Positions 1-6,370 of a stretch of DNA of 6,748 bases are shown piece after piece; within the stretch, counting starts at the first letter, position 1, and each line of letters begins with the position of its first letter. A program made the translations under genes and the position numbers. Origin of the DNA: JAQVUB01 sp033809415. GTDB lineage: Bacteria; Verrucomicrobiota; Lentisphaeria; Oligosphaerales; Oligosphaeraceae. The notes beneath the pieces are model-generated. The model was not told the origin of the DNA, made no database searches, and was given only the letters and a program-made list of their open reading frames with translations. Where the stretch lies: assembly GCA_033809415.1 (NCBI GenBank), contig JAPXLT010000258.1:1-6748 (forward strand), read 5' to 3'.

Positions 1-39
1 GAGTTGAGTCGTCTGTTTGGTTACAAAGCGTTAAATTAA
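1..39 (+). CDS. possible C-terminal tail of an upstream gene (partial)
   Basis: Frame 1 is open from the first base and reads ELSRLFGYKALN before a TAA stop at 37-39. The residues look like ordinary protein sequence, and the stop lies 86 bases before the next start codon, a natural spacing for a same-strand upstream gene. Twelve codons are too few to identify a family. Frame 3 also stays open for a short distance, so this could be chance. The call is an inference from position and composition only. Confidence 0.3.
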   Translation, partial: ELSRLFGYKALN

Positions 40-74
40 GAGTATTGGGGGGCAGGGGGCAGGTTTAAAAGTGG

Positions 75-93
75 CGCGACCGTCTCGGTTGCG
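75..93 (+). promoter_or_regulatory. leader hairpin or operator-like inverted repeat upstream of the 581-residue DUF4838 gene
   Basis: CGCGACCGtctCGGTTGCG is an 8-bp inverted repeat with a 3-base spacer and one G-T pair (78/90), ending 32 bases before the start codon at 126. As RNA it would form a stable stem with a tight loop. No T-run follows, so it does not look like a standard intrinsic terminator. As DNA, the AACCG/CGGTT-type half sites would suit a dimeric repressor such as a LacI-family protein. Both readings are inference; no regulator gene is visible in the window. Confidence 0.35.
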
Positions 94-125
94 TATGACG
101 GATGTAAAGAAGGAAGGAAGATTTC

Positions 126-1871
126 ATGAGTGATTCAACTTATCAATTGGCTCTGGATGAGCTGCAACGCTATGGCCTGTCTGCGGAGCTGGTTAAGGAA
201 CCGGGCCTGCCCTCGTTTGAAATTCGTGTGCAAAATGCCCGCTTTAAGATTGCCGCGCCGGATTCCCTCGAGATGCTGTATGGGGTCTATGATCTGGCCG
301 AACGCTTTGGCGGATATTCCTTTTTCGAACCTGGACGGGATCGCTATGACGCTTCCCGAAAAATGCTGCCGCCTGACGGAGTTGCGGTGCCGGCCCGGAA
401 GCCCCTGCTGAAACGGCGCGGCTTCATTCAAGAGTTCCCCTTCAATGATGATACACCAGACCTCTTTGATTGGATGGCCAAGAACAAGCTTAATTATCTC
501 CTGGTCTGGATGAAATATTACGATAACTTGCCCGATTCGCTGAAAGAATCAGCGCGGCTGCGCGGCATCACCATCGAAAGCGGACACCATAATTTCAACT
601 ACTGGATTCCAGGGCGCAAATACGGTGAAACGCATCCGGAGTTCTTTGCCGAGATCAATGGGCAGCGCATCAAATCATCCGACGGCAAAAGCCAGCTTCT
701 GCTTAGCGAACAGCTCTGCACCACGAATCCAAAACTGCGTGCTGAAATCGCCGCCAATATGCTGGATTACTGTGAACGGCATCCGGAAATCCATACTATA
801 TCCCTGGTTCCGAATGATGGTTTCGGCTGGTGCGAATGCGATGAATGCTCCCGCTTCTATGACAAGGCAAAGAAGGGGGACTTTTACAGTCTCTCCGAAC
901 ATGTTTACAAGGCCGACCGCATTTACCATGATCTGCTGCGGGACATCTCGGCGCGGCTGCGCGAAGTGCGTCCGGATCTGCAGCTGACCTTCTGCGCATA
1001 TATCAACTATTGCTCGCCATCCCGGGATTTCAAGCTTGGCAAGGGGCTTGCAGTGCATTTTGCACCGTATTGGCGCTGCATCAATCATCAGATCAATGAC
1101 CCGGATTGCCCCATTAATTCACACTATGCGGAGGATATCAGGCGCTGGGAAGCCGCCAAGGAAGGCGGTGAAATCAATATCTACGAATATTACATGGGCG
1201 TGAATTTTTATCTGTCGCTGCCTATGATCCATTTTCAGGAAATGTTCCTCGAGATGAAGTGGTACACCGATCACCATGTCGATGGAATTTTGACGCAATT
1301 CCATATTCCCCATTGGAGTGTCTATGGAATGAATTATGTGCTGATGGCCAGAGCTGCTCGCGGCGAAGACCAGAAGGCGGCAATCCCGGAACTTTACCGG
1401 ATGCTGTTCGGAAAAGATGCCGATGCAGCGGCTGCTTTCTACGACCGCATAAAAAAACTGCTGCTGGGGATTGGCGCCTGCCATATCCCGTATCCCTATT
1501 CGCTGCTGAGCCGCGCCACAAGCGCAGATTTCCAGGAAATCCATTCGCTTGCTTGCCAGCTGGCTGCAAAGCAACCCGAAGACCGTTTCCGCGCAGAACT
1601 GGTTGTCTGGTGCGAATACCTGATCCGATTCAAAGAACTTTTCGATCAATATCATGCCGGAAAACTCGAGGAACCCGCCCTGGACCGCTTCCTCGAATGG
1701 ATCCATTCCCATCGCGATACACGAGTCTTTGTGCACGATAAATTTGACCTGTATTTTCAGGCACTGCGAGATGCCCTGCGAAATGGCACAAAGTGGCTGC
1801 ATTTCAACTTGGACTGGGAAGACGAATATATACGCCGGCATAGCCTGCTTTTTTTGAAGTCTATTGGATGA
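126..1871 (+). CDS. DUF4838 domain-containing protein, no signal peptide (581 aa)
   Basis: This appears to be a cytoplasmic member of the DUF4838 family, which is related to TIM-barrel glycoside hydrolases. Its reaction is not known to me. The ATG is preceded by a strong purine-rich ribosome site (AAGGAAGGAAG, 110-120), and an in-frame stop at 105-107 with no start between fixes the N-terminus. Residues 1-95 form a short N-terminal domain with 'LYGVYDLAERFG' at 51-62, resembling the domain that precedes the barrel in GH67/GH20-type enzymes. The barrel region carries 'GHHNFNYWIP' (153-162), 'HPEFF' (170-174), and 'SLVPNDGFGWCECDEC' (226-241) with N230, D231 and cysteines 236, 238 and 241. From about 400 to 581 the protein is mainly helical, with a 'LYRMLFGKDADAAAAFYDRI' stretch typical of the family's C-terminal part. 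The N-terminal domain is shorter than in the second DUF4838 protein of the window, and no hydrophobic leader exists. It points towards, and overlaps by 11 bases, the minus-strand membrane-protein gene. Family assignment is fairly secure; a glycosidase role is inference. Confidence 0.93.
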   Translation: MSDSTYQLALDELQRYGLSAELVKEPGLPSFEIRVQNARFKIAAPDSLEMLYGVYDLAERFGGYSFFEPGRDRYDASRKMLPPDGVAVPARKPLLKRRGFIQEFPFNDDTPDLFDWMAKNKLNYLLVWMKYYDNLPDSLKESARLRGITIESGHHNFNYWIPGRKYGETHPEFFAEINGQRIKSSDGKSQLLLSEQLCTTNPKLRAEIAANMLDYCERHPEIHTISLVPNDGFGWCECDECSRFYDKAKKGDFYSLSEHVYKADRIYHDLLRDISARLREVRPDLQLTFCAYINYCSPSRDFKLGKGLAVHFAPYWRCINHQINDPDCPINSHYAEDIRRWEAAKEGGEINIYEYYMGVNFYLSLPMIHFQEMFLEMKWYTDHHVDGILTQFHIPHWSVYGMNYVLMARAARGEDQKAAIPELYRMLFGKDADAAAAFYDRIKKLLLGIGACHIPYPYSLLSRATSADFQEIHSLACQLAAKQPEDRFRAELVVWCEYLIRFKELFDQYHAGKLEEPALDRFLEWIHSHRDTRVFVHDKFDLYFQALRDALRNGTKWLHFNLDWEDEYIRRHSLLFLKSIG

Positions 1872-2169
1872 ATATAGTTTTCATTTGATAAAAGATAAGC
1901 AAAGGTATCAGAATTAAACTGAAGATGCACCATATATAAAGTTTTTTCCCTTTTGCGGTCTGTAGTTTCACATACTCATAAATAAATATGGCAATGATAA
2001 ATGCTAATACTTTGACCATAAAACAGTTAACAACAAATATAAAAAACATGCGAGATTCTAATACAGAGAGGAAAAAACCGCCAATGATAAAAGTAATATC
2101 AAATCCAGCTATAGCTATTGTAATCGAACAAAATTTCTGTAAAAAAAATCTGAAATTACTATCAGTCAT
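1861..2169 (-). CDS. small membrane protein with three predicted transmembrane segments (102 aa)
   Basis: I do not recognise this protein. The reading frame extends upstream to an ATG at 2205, but the ATG at 2169 is preferred because AAAGGGAG lies about 7 bases before it. From there the protein begins MTDSNFRFF. Hydrophobic segments lie at about residues 14-37, 41-64 and 77-95. The basic loop KLQTAKGKK (69-77) and basic residues near the N-terminus (R7, K12) favour a cytoplasmic N-terminus and cytoplasmic TM2-TM3 loop, leaving the C-terminus outside. The gene is clearly more A+T-rich than its neighbours and uses many Ile, Phe and Leu codons, consistent with a separate origin, although membrane proteins bias composition the same way. 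Its 3' end overlaps the convergent DUF4838 gene by 11 bases. The MBL-fold gene lies upstream on the same strand, 116 bases away, so shared transcription is possible but not evident. A chance frame is unlikely given the good ribosome site and three well-spaced segments, but cannot be excluded. Confidence 0.68.
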   Translation of the reverse strand: MTDSNFRFFLQKFCSITIAIAGFDITFIIGGFFLSVLESRMFFIFVVNCFMVKVLAFIIAIFIYEYVKLQTAKGKKLYIWCIFSLILIPLLIFYQMKTIFIQ

Positions 2170-2285
2170 TACAATGCTCCCTTTTAAACCGTAAGCATTC
2201 ATCACGCAAGCGGCTGTCGCTTATAAATTAACAGACAGACCAGTCTTTACAAGGGATTTTGTGTGGTTCGTTGTTAAAAAATGGG

Positions 2286-3044
2286 TTATGGGTATTTGCT
2301 CATGCTGTCTTCGCAGAAATCGAAGCAGTCTCCGTCGTCAGCGAGTGACATTGGGTACGGGAATTCCTCGATAAGGGCTTTGATTTTTGCGGCATTGCTC
2401 ATGGATACGTGGGTGAAAATAAGATGCTTTAGTTTTATATTTTTCCAGACTGGCATGGCGTCTTCTACTTTATAATGCGTCAGCTCGGTCATGCATATCC
2501 GGTTTTCATTGCAGAGTTCCGCAGGGAAATCGGAGAAATCCGCCGCCAGGTCGCCGGTATAGATGAACTCATTGTCTTTGTCAATGAACAAGAAGCCATA
2601 GCTGGGATCCGCATACCCTTCCCAAGCAAGATGTTTGTTCGGGAAAGCGGAGACGGTTAAATGTTCATCTTCATAGAACGTCCCCGCTTTGATTTCCCGG
2701 AAATCAATGCGCCCCTCACAGTGAAAATGCGAGAGCGCTAACAATGCATCAAAGACCTCGGCAGCCTTGAGGTCCGGAAGAAAAACCAGCAATTTTGCCC
2801 CAGGTTCGAGGTATTTGATGCGATTCTTCAGAATTGATGAAATGCCGCCAAAATGATCCTCGTGGAGGTGCGAAATAAAGACAGCCCTCAAGTTTCCCGG
2901 GTTCAATTTGCTCCGGAACATAAGCGAGGCGGCGGGGCCGCCGGCATCAATCATGTAGTACTGGCCGGCAGTCTCGATAACCGTGCAGGCATTGCTCCGA
3001 ACGAGCGGCGTGCCAGCGGCAGTGCCTAATGTATAAATCTTCAT
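2286..3044 (-). CDS. MBL-fold metallohydrolase (252 aa)
   Basis: This is a cytoplasmic metallo-beta-lactamase-fold hydrolase, probably binding two metal ions; no signal peptide is present. The start MKIYTLGTAAGTP enters the first beta strand directly and is typical of this fold. The core motif is HLHEDHFGG at residues 59-67, giving H59, H61, D63 and H64. Further likely metal ligands are H138 (in PNKH), D165 (in TGDLA) and H212 (in THVS), so the full ligand set of an active enzyme seems present. The layout, with N-terminal 'GTAAGTP...SNA', 'MIDAGG' at 31-36 and the late TGD and TH motifs, resembles the RNase Z/phosphodiesterase-like branch more than true beta-lactamases. The length fits a single-domain member lacking an obvious RNase Z exosite arm, so tRNA processing is not claimed. 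The ribosome site is weak (GAGAAG about 6 bases before ATG). The gene is on the same strand as the exported DUF4838 gene, 232 bases downstream of it, separated by a large inverted repeat. The substrate is unknown. Confidence 0.92.
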   Translation of the reverse strand: MKIYTLGTAAGTPLVRSNACTVIETAGQYYMIDAGGPAASLMFRSKLNPGNLRAVFISHLHEDHFGGISSILKNRIKYLEPGAKLLVFLPDLKAAEVFDALLALSHFHCEGRIDFREIKAGTFYEDEHLTVSAFPNKHLAWEGYADPSYGFLFIDKDNEFIYTGDLAADFSDFPAELCNENRICMTELTHYKVEDAMPVWKNIKLKHLIFTHVSMSNAAKIKALIEEFPYPMSLADDGDCFDFCEDSMSKYP

Positions 3045-3097
3045 GTTTTCTTCTCGAAGTCGGTTTCGGTAATGCGTCAGTAAGCTGGGTGACAGTT

Positions 3098-3223
3098 TTT
3101 TTTAACAACTAAAAACACTAAAGGACACGAAAAAATTTCATGGACAGTACGATGCTTTCTCGCAGACAATACCACTTCCATGAAATTTTTTCGTGTCTTT
3201 TCGGGCATTTCGTTGTTCAAAAA
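3098..3223. repeat. 126-base imperfect inverted-repeat element, MITE-like or large hairpin
   Basis: Bases 3124-3144 and 3177-3197 are a perfect 21-bp inverted repeat (GACACG, A6, TTTCATGGA on the left arm) around a 32-base loop. Pairing continues outward with interruptions: 3111-3113 with 3208-3210, 3104-3109 with 3212-3217 (AACAAC/GTTGTT), and T-rich 3098-3102 with A-rich 3219-3223. The whole unit therefore has TTTTTTAACAAC...GTTGTTcAAAAA ends. It fills most of the gap between the exported DUF4838 gene and the MBL-fold gene and contains no gene. A+T-rich repeats containing GGACACGAAA are, from memory, common between genes in this bacterial group. A role as a bidirectional transcription barrier is possible because A and T runs occur within and beyond both arms, but this is inference. 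Confidence 0.8.
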
Positions 3224-3276
3224 GAATTTCTCAGGTTCCCCCGGAGGCACTGATGCCTTGGTTGATCTTGGTGGAA

Positions 3277-6150
3277 TTATGGCAGGATATTTAAGTTGTC
3301 CGCCTTTTTGAATTGCACTTCATCAATCACGACGCTGCCATCGCCGGAAGGGGCAAAAAACACGAGGCGGCAACGGGCTATGCTTTCACCATCTTTCTCC
3401 TCGGAAACATCAAACACATACTCGTTTGATTTGTCGTTGTTGGGAGCATCACGCAGCGTGGATGAATGGAAGCCGGAATCTTTGAAATAGTAAAGGCCGA
3501 CTTTGCACTTGCCGCCAACAGTACGGGCGTGCGCAATGATGACATCCTTGTTTGTGCAAGGAATGATGGGACCCTGAACCACAGTCGGGGAATCCTTGGC
3601 GGCAGTGATCGTCACCTTGCGGCTGCCAGGATCGCCCTGCACAAGCGCGGTTCCGCAATTTTTGTAGAAGCCGTTGAGTTCCCAACCCCTCGGGCATTTT
3701 CCATCTTTTCCGGTTCCTTCGAATTTCTGGTTGATTTCTATTTCCTTGAACTCCTCATCGGGGGTGTTCCGGGTGATCACCGCAGCCTCGACGTAAATGG
3801 CGTTTTCCTTGGTCGAGCCGGGGACATAGGCCGGGCCGGTAAACTTGGCCGAGAACCAGACCTGCGTCCAAAGGTTGTCCAAGGGATTGCCGTCGGTCAG
3901 GAAGTACCAATGCGAGGTGCAGGCCTGGATCGCCCAGCCTTGTCCCCAAAAATACGACACCGGAAGCAGCTCGATCGAGCCGGGGATGCGATACCAGTGA
4001 TATTTCTCATCCGTAGGAATGCTTTTCAGGACGAGCGGGCAGCGTCCCGGCATTTTATGATTGCCCAGCACGAATTCCGTCGTCCTGAAGCCATGTTTGC
4101 CAGGCAGAAGCTTGTTGATGCCATGATGCTCGTCGCGCTTGTCGGCGGATTTCAACGCCTTCCCATACATGGATTCCGCATCTTCAACCACGCCTGAACC
4201 CAAATTTCTCACGCCGCGAAAATCCATATGGGTGATCATGCGGAAATCTTTTTCAGGCACATCCTTGAATTTTTCCGGGCGTTCGAAGACATGTTTGATT
4301 TTCTCAATTTTGTTTTCCAGGTATTTATCCAGCGCTTCCGGCTTTGTGCTTGGGAAGCGCCTGATGAACTCCTTGCTGTTTGCGATGCATTCATCGAGGA
4401 GGGCTGCGCGGGTGCAACCGATCGCCTCGAAGCCCTTCGAGTAGCTCGGCCAATTGGCAAGTGCAAACCAGATTGGGCTGATCAATTCCTGGCGCACACG
4501 TTGCGCAAAACGGCTGTCCTTTGGCATTTTGTCAATTTCAGCATGGAAATCCTGATACAGTCCAACTACAAATTCCACGGTGAGGTATTTCCATGGGGCG
4601 ACAACTGCGGAGTTGGGCTTTTGCGGGTCTTCCGCCACCCCCTTGCGTATGGCGTTGAAATATTTTTCCATGACCGGTCCGGCAGGCCCATAGTATCCGT
4701 GAATATACTGCTTGGCAAGCTTTTCAACATCACACTCGGGATCGACCATCAGGTGGTAAGCGACATAGCTGTTCAGGAGCATGAAATTCTGCGGTGAGGC
4801 CGAATCCATCGACGCTTCAATAAAAAGCGCCTTGAAGCCATTGTCCCGGAAGAACCTCATATCCGGCTGCAAGGAGTCAAAGATGGTTTCCACGCGTGGC
4901 GGATTGAAGTAAGTGCCTCCTATATTCCAGTAATCCCAAACCATCATTGGATTGCCGTGGCTGCACCAGTCCTTGAAATATTTCAACACATCCGGATCTT
5001 TCACTTTGGTGATTGCGCGGAAGGGGTCCCGGGAGGAAAAGCTGTCCGTCAACTGGATCAGGACGTTACTTTCCGGAAGAATTTTCTGCGGAGGTGTTTT
5101 CGAGGCGCTGTATCCGAACGTGCGTATGATGATCTGCGGGTATTCCTTGCGTATCTCCCTTGCAATATGGTTGATGTAGTCTAGCAGAAGGCCGGTCTCG
5201 GAGCCTTCATAGTCCGTGATTTTTCGGCATTCCGGGCAGCTGCAGATGGTCGGCGATGCATCCAGCGTCGAGATGTCATAGACGTAAGCACGCAGCTCCG
5301 GCGGATTTTTTTCGATATCCTCCTTGATCATCCTTCGCAGGTTTTCGAGCGTGATGCGCCGCACGTCGGGGTTCGACATGCAAAGGCTGCCGCCAAAGGA
5401 AAAACTGCGCGGCTTTTGCCGACGCCCCATTGCATCCATTGAAAAATACTCGGGATGTTCCGCAAAATACTTGTCGGGGTTGACGTAGACGGAGAGGGAA
5501 TGCCAGTATGGATGCTGATTCATCTTGTTCAGCCCCCCTATGTAATACGGCTCGATATGTCTGATATTCTGCCCATTGCATCGATTTCGCAACAACCACA
5601 GTTTATACTTATCGATTGCTTCCGGCGTTGCTTTGGCGCGGTACAAGTGCCCATGCACGCCTTCATAAATCAAACGTCCGTCAAAGACCGGCTTGCGCCG
5701 TTCGTCAAACTTGCAGAACTCCGGTGTTTTTGGCACGACTGTTTCCGCCGGACTGAGGAAACCAACCCCGAGGCGTTCCAAGACTTCGTAGACGCCATAG
5801 AGCACGCCGGCGGGACGCCCTCCGGCAATGATCAAGTCATCCGCGATGGTCTTGAGCACCCATTCCTCCTTGTCCAGCTTTGTGCAGTCGATGTTGTTTT
5901 CCAGTGCAAATGCGGTATTGCCCAGGAAAATGGTGCTTTTGCCTTCGGCGTCAGCTGCTGGTATTTTAACCAACTCTTTGCCATAGAGTTGGTTCCAGAA
6001 CAATTGCAATTCGCTTTCGGCGCGTTGTTCCAGCTCGCTCGGGTTGTCGCCAGTCACCAGATATTCCGGGATTGCAATGGTGTTTGCCATGCCGGCAACG
6101 CACAAAAACACATATAGAAAAAATACCGGCCAGCTCATGTTGTTCTTCAT
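3277..6150 (-). CDS. exported multidomain DUF4838 protein (957 aa)
   Basis: This is a secreted or periplasmic DUF4838-family protein, related to TIM-barrel glycoside hydrolases; the activity is unknown to me. The ATG at 6150 is chosen because AAAGGAAC lies just upstream; a TTG five codons earlier would destroy that spacing. A signal peptide is visible: MKNNMSWP, then hydrophobic residues 9-19, with cleavage likely after GMA at 22. There is no lipobox. Residues 25-155 form the N-terminal domain, with 'LYGVYEVLERLGVGFLSP' at 117-134. The DUF4838 barrel spans roughly 156-500: 'YFAEHPEYF' (228-236), 'LCMSNPDVRR' (256-265), D297 and cysteines 303, 305 and 308 (CSCPEC), 'VWDYWNIGG' (404-412), and 'YIHGYYGPAGPVMEKYF' (482-498). 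Residues 500-635 look helical. Two beta-rich segments follow, about 640-795 and 805-950; the last ends in 'VVIDEVQF' (940-947), as carbohydrate-binding jelly rolls often do. These additions and the signal peptide distinguish it from the leaderless relative at 126-1871. It is probably transcribed from its own promoter in the A+T-rich gap upstream. Binding of an extracellular glycan is inferred. Confidence 0.94.
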   Translation of the reverse strand: MKNNMSWPVFFLYVFLCVAGMANTIAIPEYLVTGDNPSELEQRAESELQLFWNQLYGKELVKIPAADAEGKSTIFLGNTAFALENNIDCTKLDKEEWVLKTIADDLIIAGGRPAGVLYGVYEVLERLGVGFLSPAETVVPKTPEFCKFDERRKPVFDGRLIYEGVHGHLYRAKATPEAIDKYKLWLLRNRCNGQNIRHIEPYYIGGLNKMNQHPYWHSLSVYVNPDKYFAEHPEYFSMDAMGRRQKPRSFSFGGSLCMSNPDVRRITLENLRRMIKEDIEKNPPELRAYVYDISTLDASPTICSCPECRKITDYEGSETGLLLDYINHIAREIRKEYPQIIIRTFGYSASKTPPQKILPESNVLIQLTDSFSSRDPFRAITKVKDPDVLKYFKDWCSHGNPMMVWDYWNIGGTYFNPPRVETIFDSLQPDMRFFRDNGFKALFIEASMDSASPQNFMLLNSYVAYHLMVDPECDVEKLAKQYIHGYYGPAGPVMEKYFNAIRKGVAEDPQKPNSAVVAPWKYLTVEFVVGLYQDFHAEIDKMPKDSRFAQRVRQELISPIWFALANWPSYSKGFEAIGCTRAALLDECIANSKEFIRRFPSTKPEALDKYLENKIEKIKHVFERPEKFKDVPEKDFRMITHMDFRGVRNLGSGVVEDAESMYGKALKSADKRDEHHGINKLLPGKHGFRTTEFVLGNHKMPGRCPLVLKSIPTDEKYHWYRIPGSIELLPVSYFWGQGWAIQACTSHWYFLTDGNPLDNLWTQVWFSAKFTGPAYVPGSTKENAIYVEAAVITRNTPDEEFKEIEINQKFEGTGKDGKCPRGWELNGFYKNCGTALVQGDPGSRKVTITAAKDSPTVVQGPIIPCTNKDVIIAHARTVGGKCKVGLYYFKDSGFHSSTLRDAPNNDKSNEYVFDVSEEKDGESIARCRLVFFAPSGDGSVVIDEVQFKKADNLNILP

Positions 6151-6181
6151 TCTGTTCCTTTCCAAGATTGGGTTCCTTTAC

Positions 6182-6211
6182 AATATAGACTCAGCGTGGA
6201 CTAACATCCAC
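6182..6211 (-). promoter_or_regulatory. candidate promoter element with operator-like inverted repeat before the exported DUF4838 gene
   Basis: GTGGActaacaTCCAC (6196-6211) is a 5-bp inverted repeat with a 6-base spacer. Reading on the minus strand, TATATT (6182-6187) follows it, a 5/6 match to a sigma-70 -10 box located 31 bases before the ATG at 6150. The inverted repeat would then overlie the -35/spacer region, a usual place for a repressor or activator site. No good -35 hexamer is visible at 16-18 bases spacing, so the promoter would need an activator or be a false match. The call is low confidence. Confidence 0.3.
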
Positions 6212-6370
6212 AACCTATTTTTTTGTCCATAGAAAATTTTCGTGCTACTATCACTCGACTTCTTGTTTTTTGTGAAAGAGTTTCAAAAACCAGATGCGTA
6301 AGTTACTGACCTTGAATCTCTTTCTCTTTTTTGAGAAAATTTTTGAACTTTTTGAGTTTCGATCTAACCG

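Noticed and set aside
1119..1841. Minus-strand open frame of 240 codons inside the first DUF4838 gene
   Set aside because: It is a complement shadow of the DUF4838 coding sequence, without motif or independent ribosome site.
2170..2205. ATG at 2205 as start of the small membrane protein
   Set aside because: The extra 12 residues would include the AAAGGGAG ribosome site of the ATG at 2169, which gives a cleaner N-terminus.
2208..2222. AAGCGgctgtCGCTT hairpin between the MBL-fold gene and the membrane-protein gene as a terminator
   Set aside because: The stem is short and the minus-strand side has no T-run after it. It may lie in the leader of the membrane-protein gene, but nothing supports a function.
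3245..3258. AGGCActgaTGCCT hairpin just downstream of the exported DUF4838 gene as an intrinsic terminator
   Set aside because: The stem is only 5 bp and no T-run follows on the minus strand for about 25 bases.
3466..4197. Plus-strand open frame of 243 codons inside the exported DUF4838 gene
   Set aside because: It is antisense to a clearly coding gene with recognisable domains; its translation shows no family motif. Long antisense frames are expected in G+C-rich coding sequence.
6151..6165. TTG start five codons upstream of the exported DUF4838 protein
   Set aside because: The codons it would add contain the AAAGGAAC ribosome site that serves the ATG at 6150, and they would put extra charged residues before the signal peptide.
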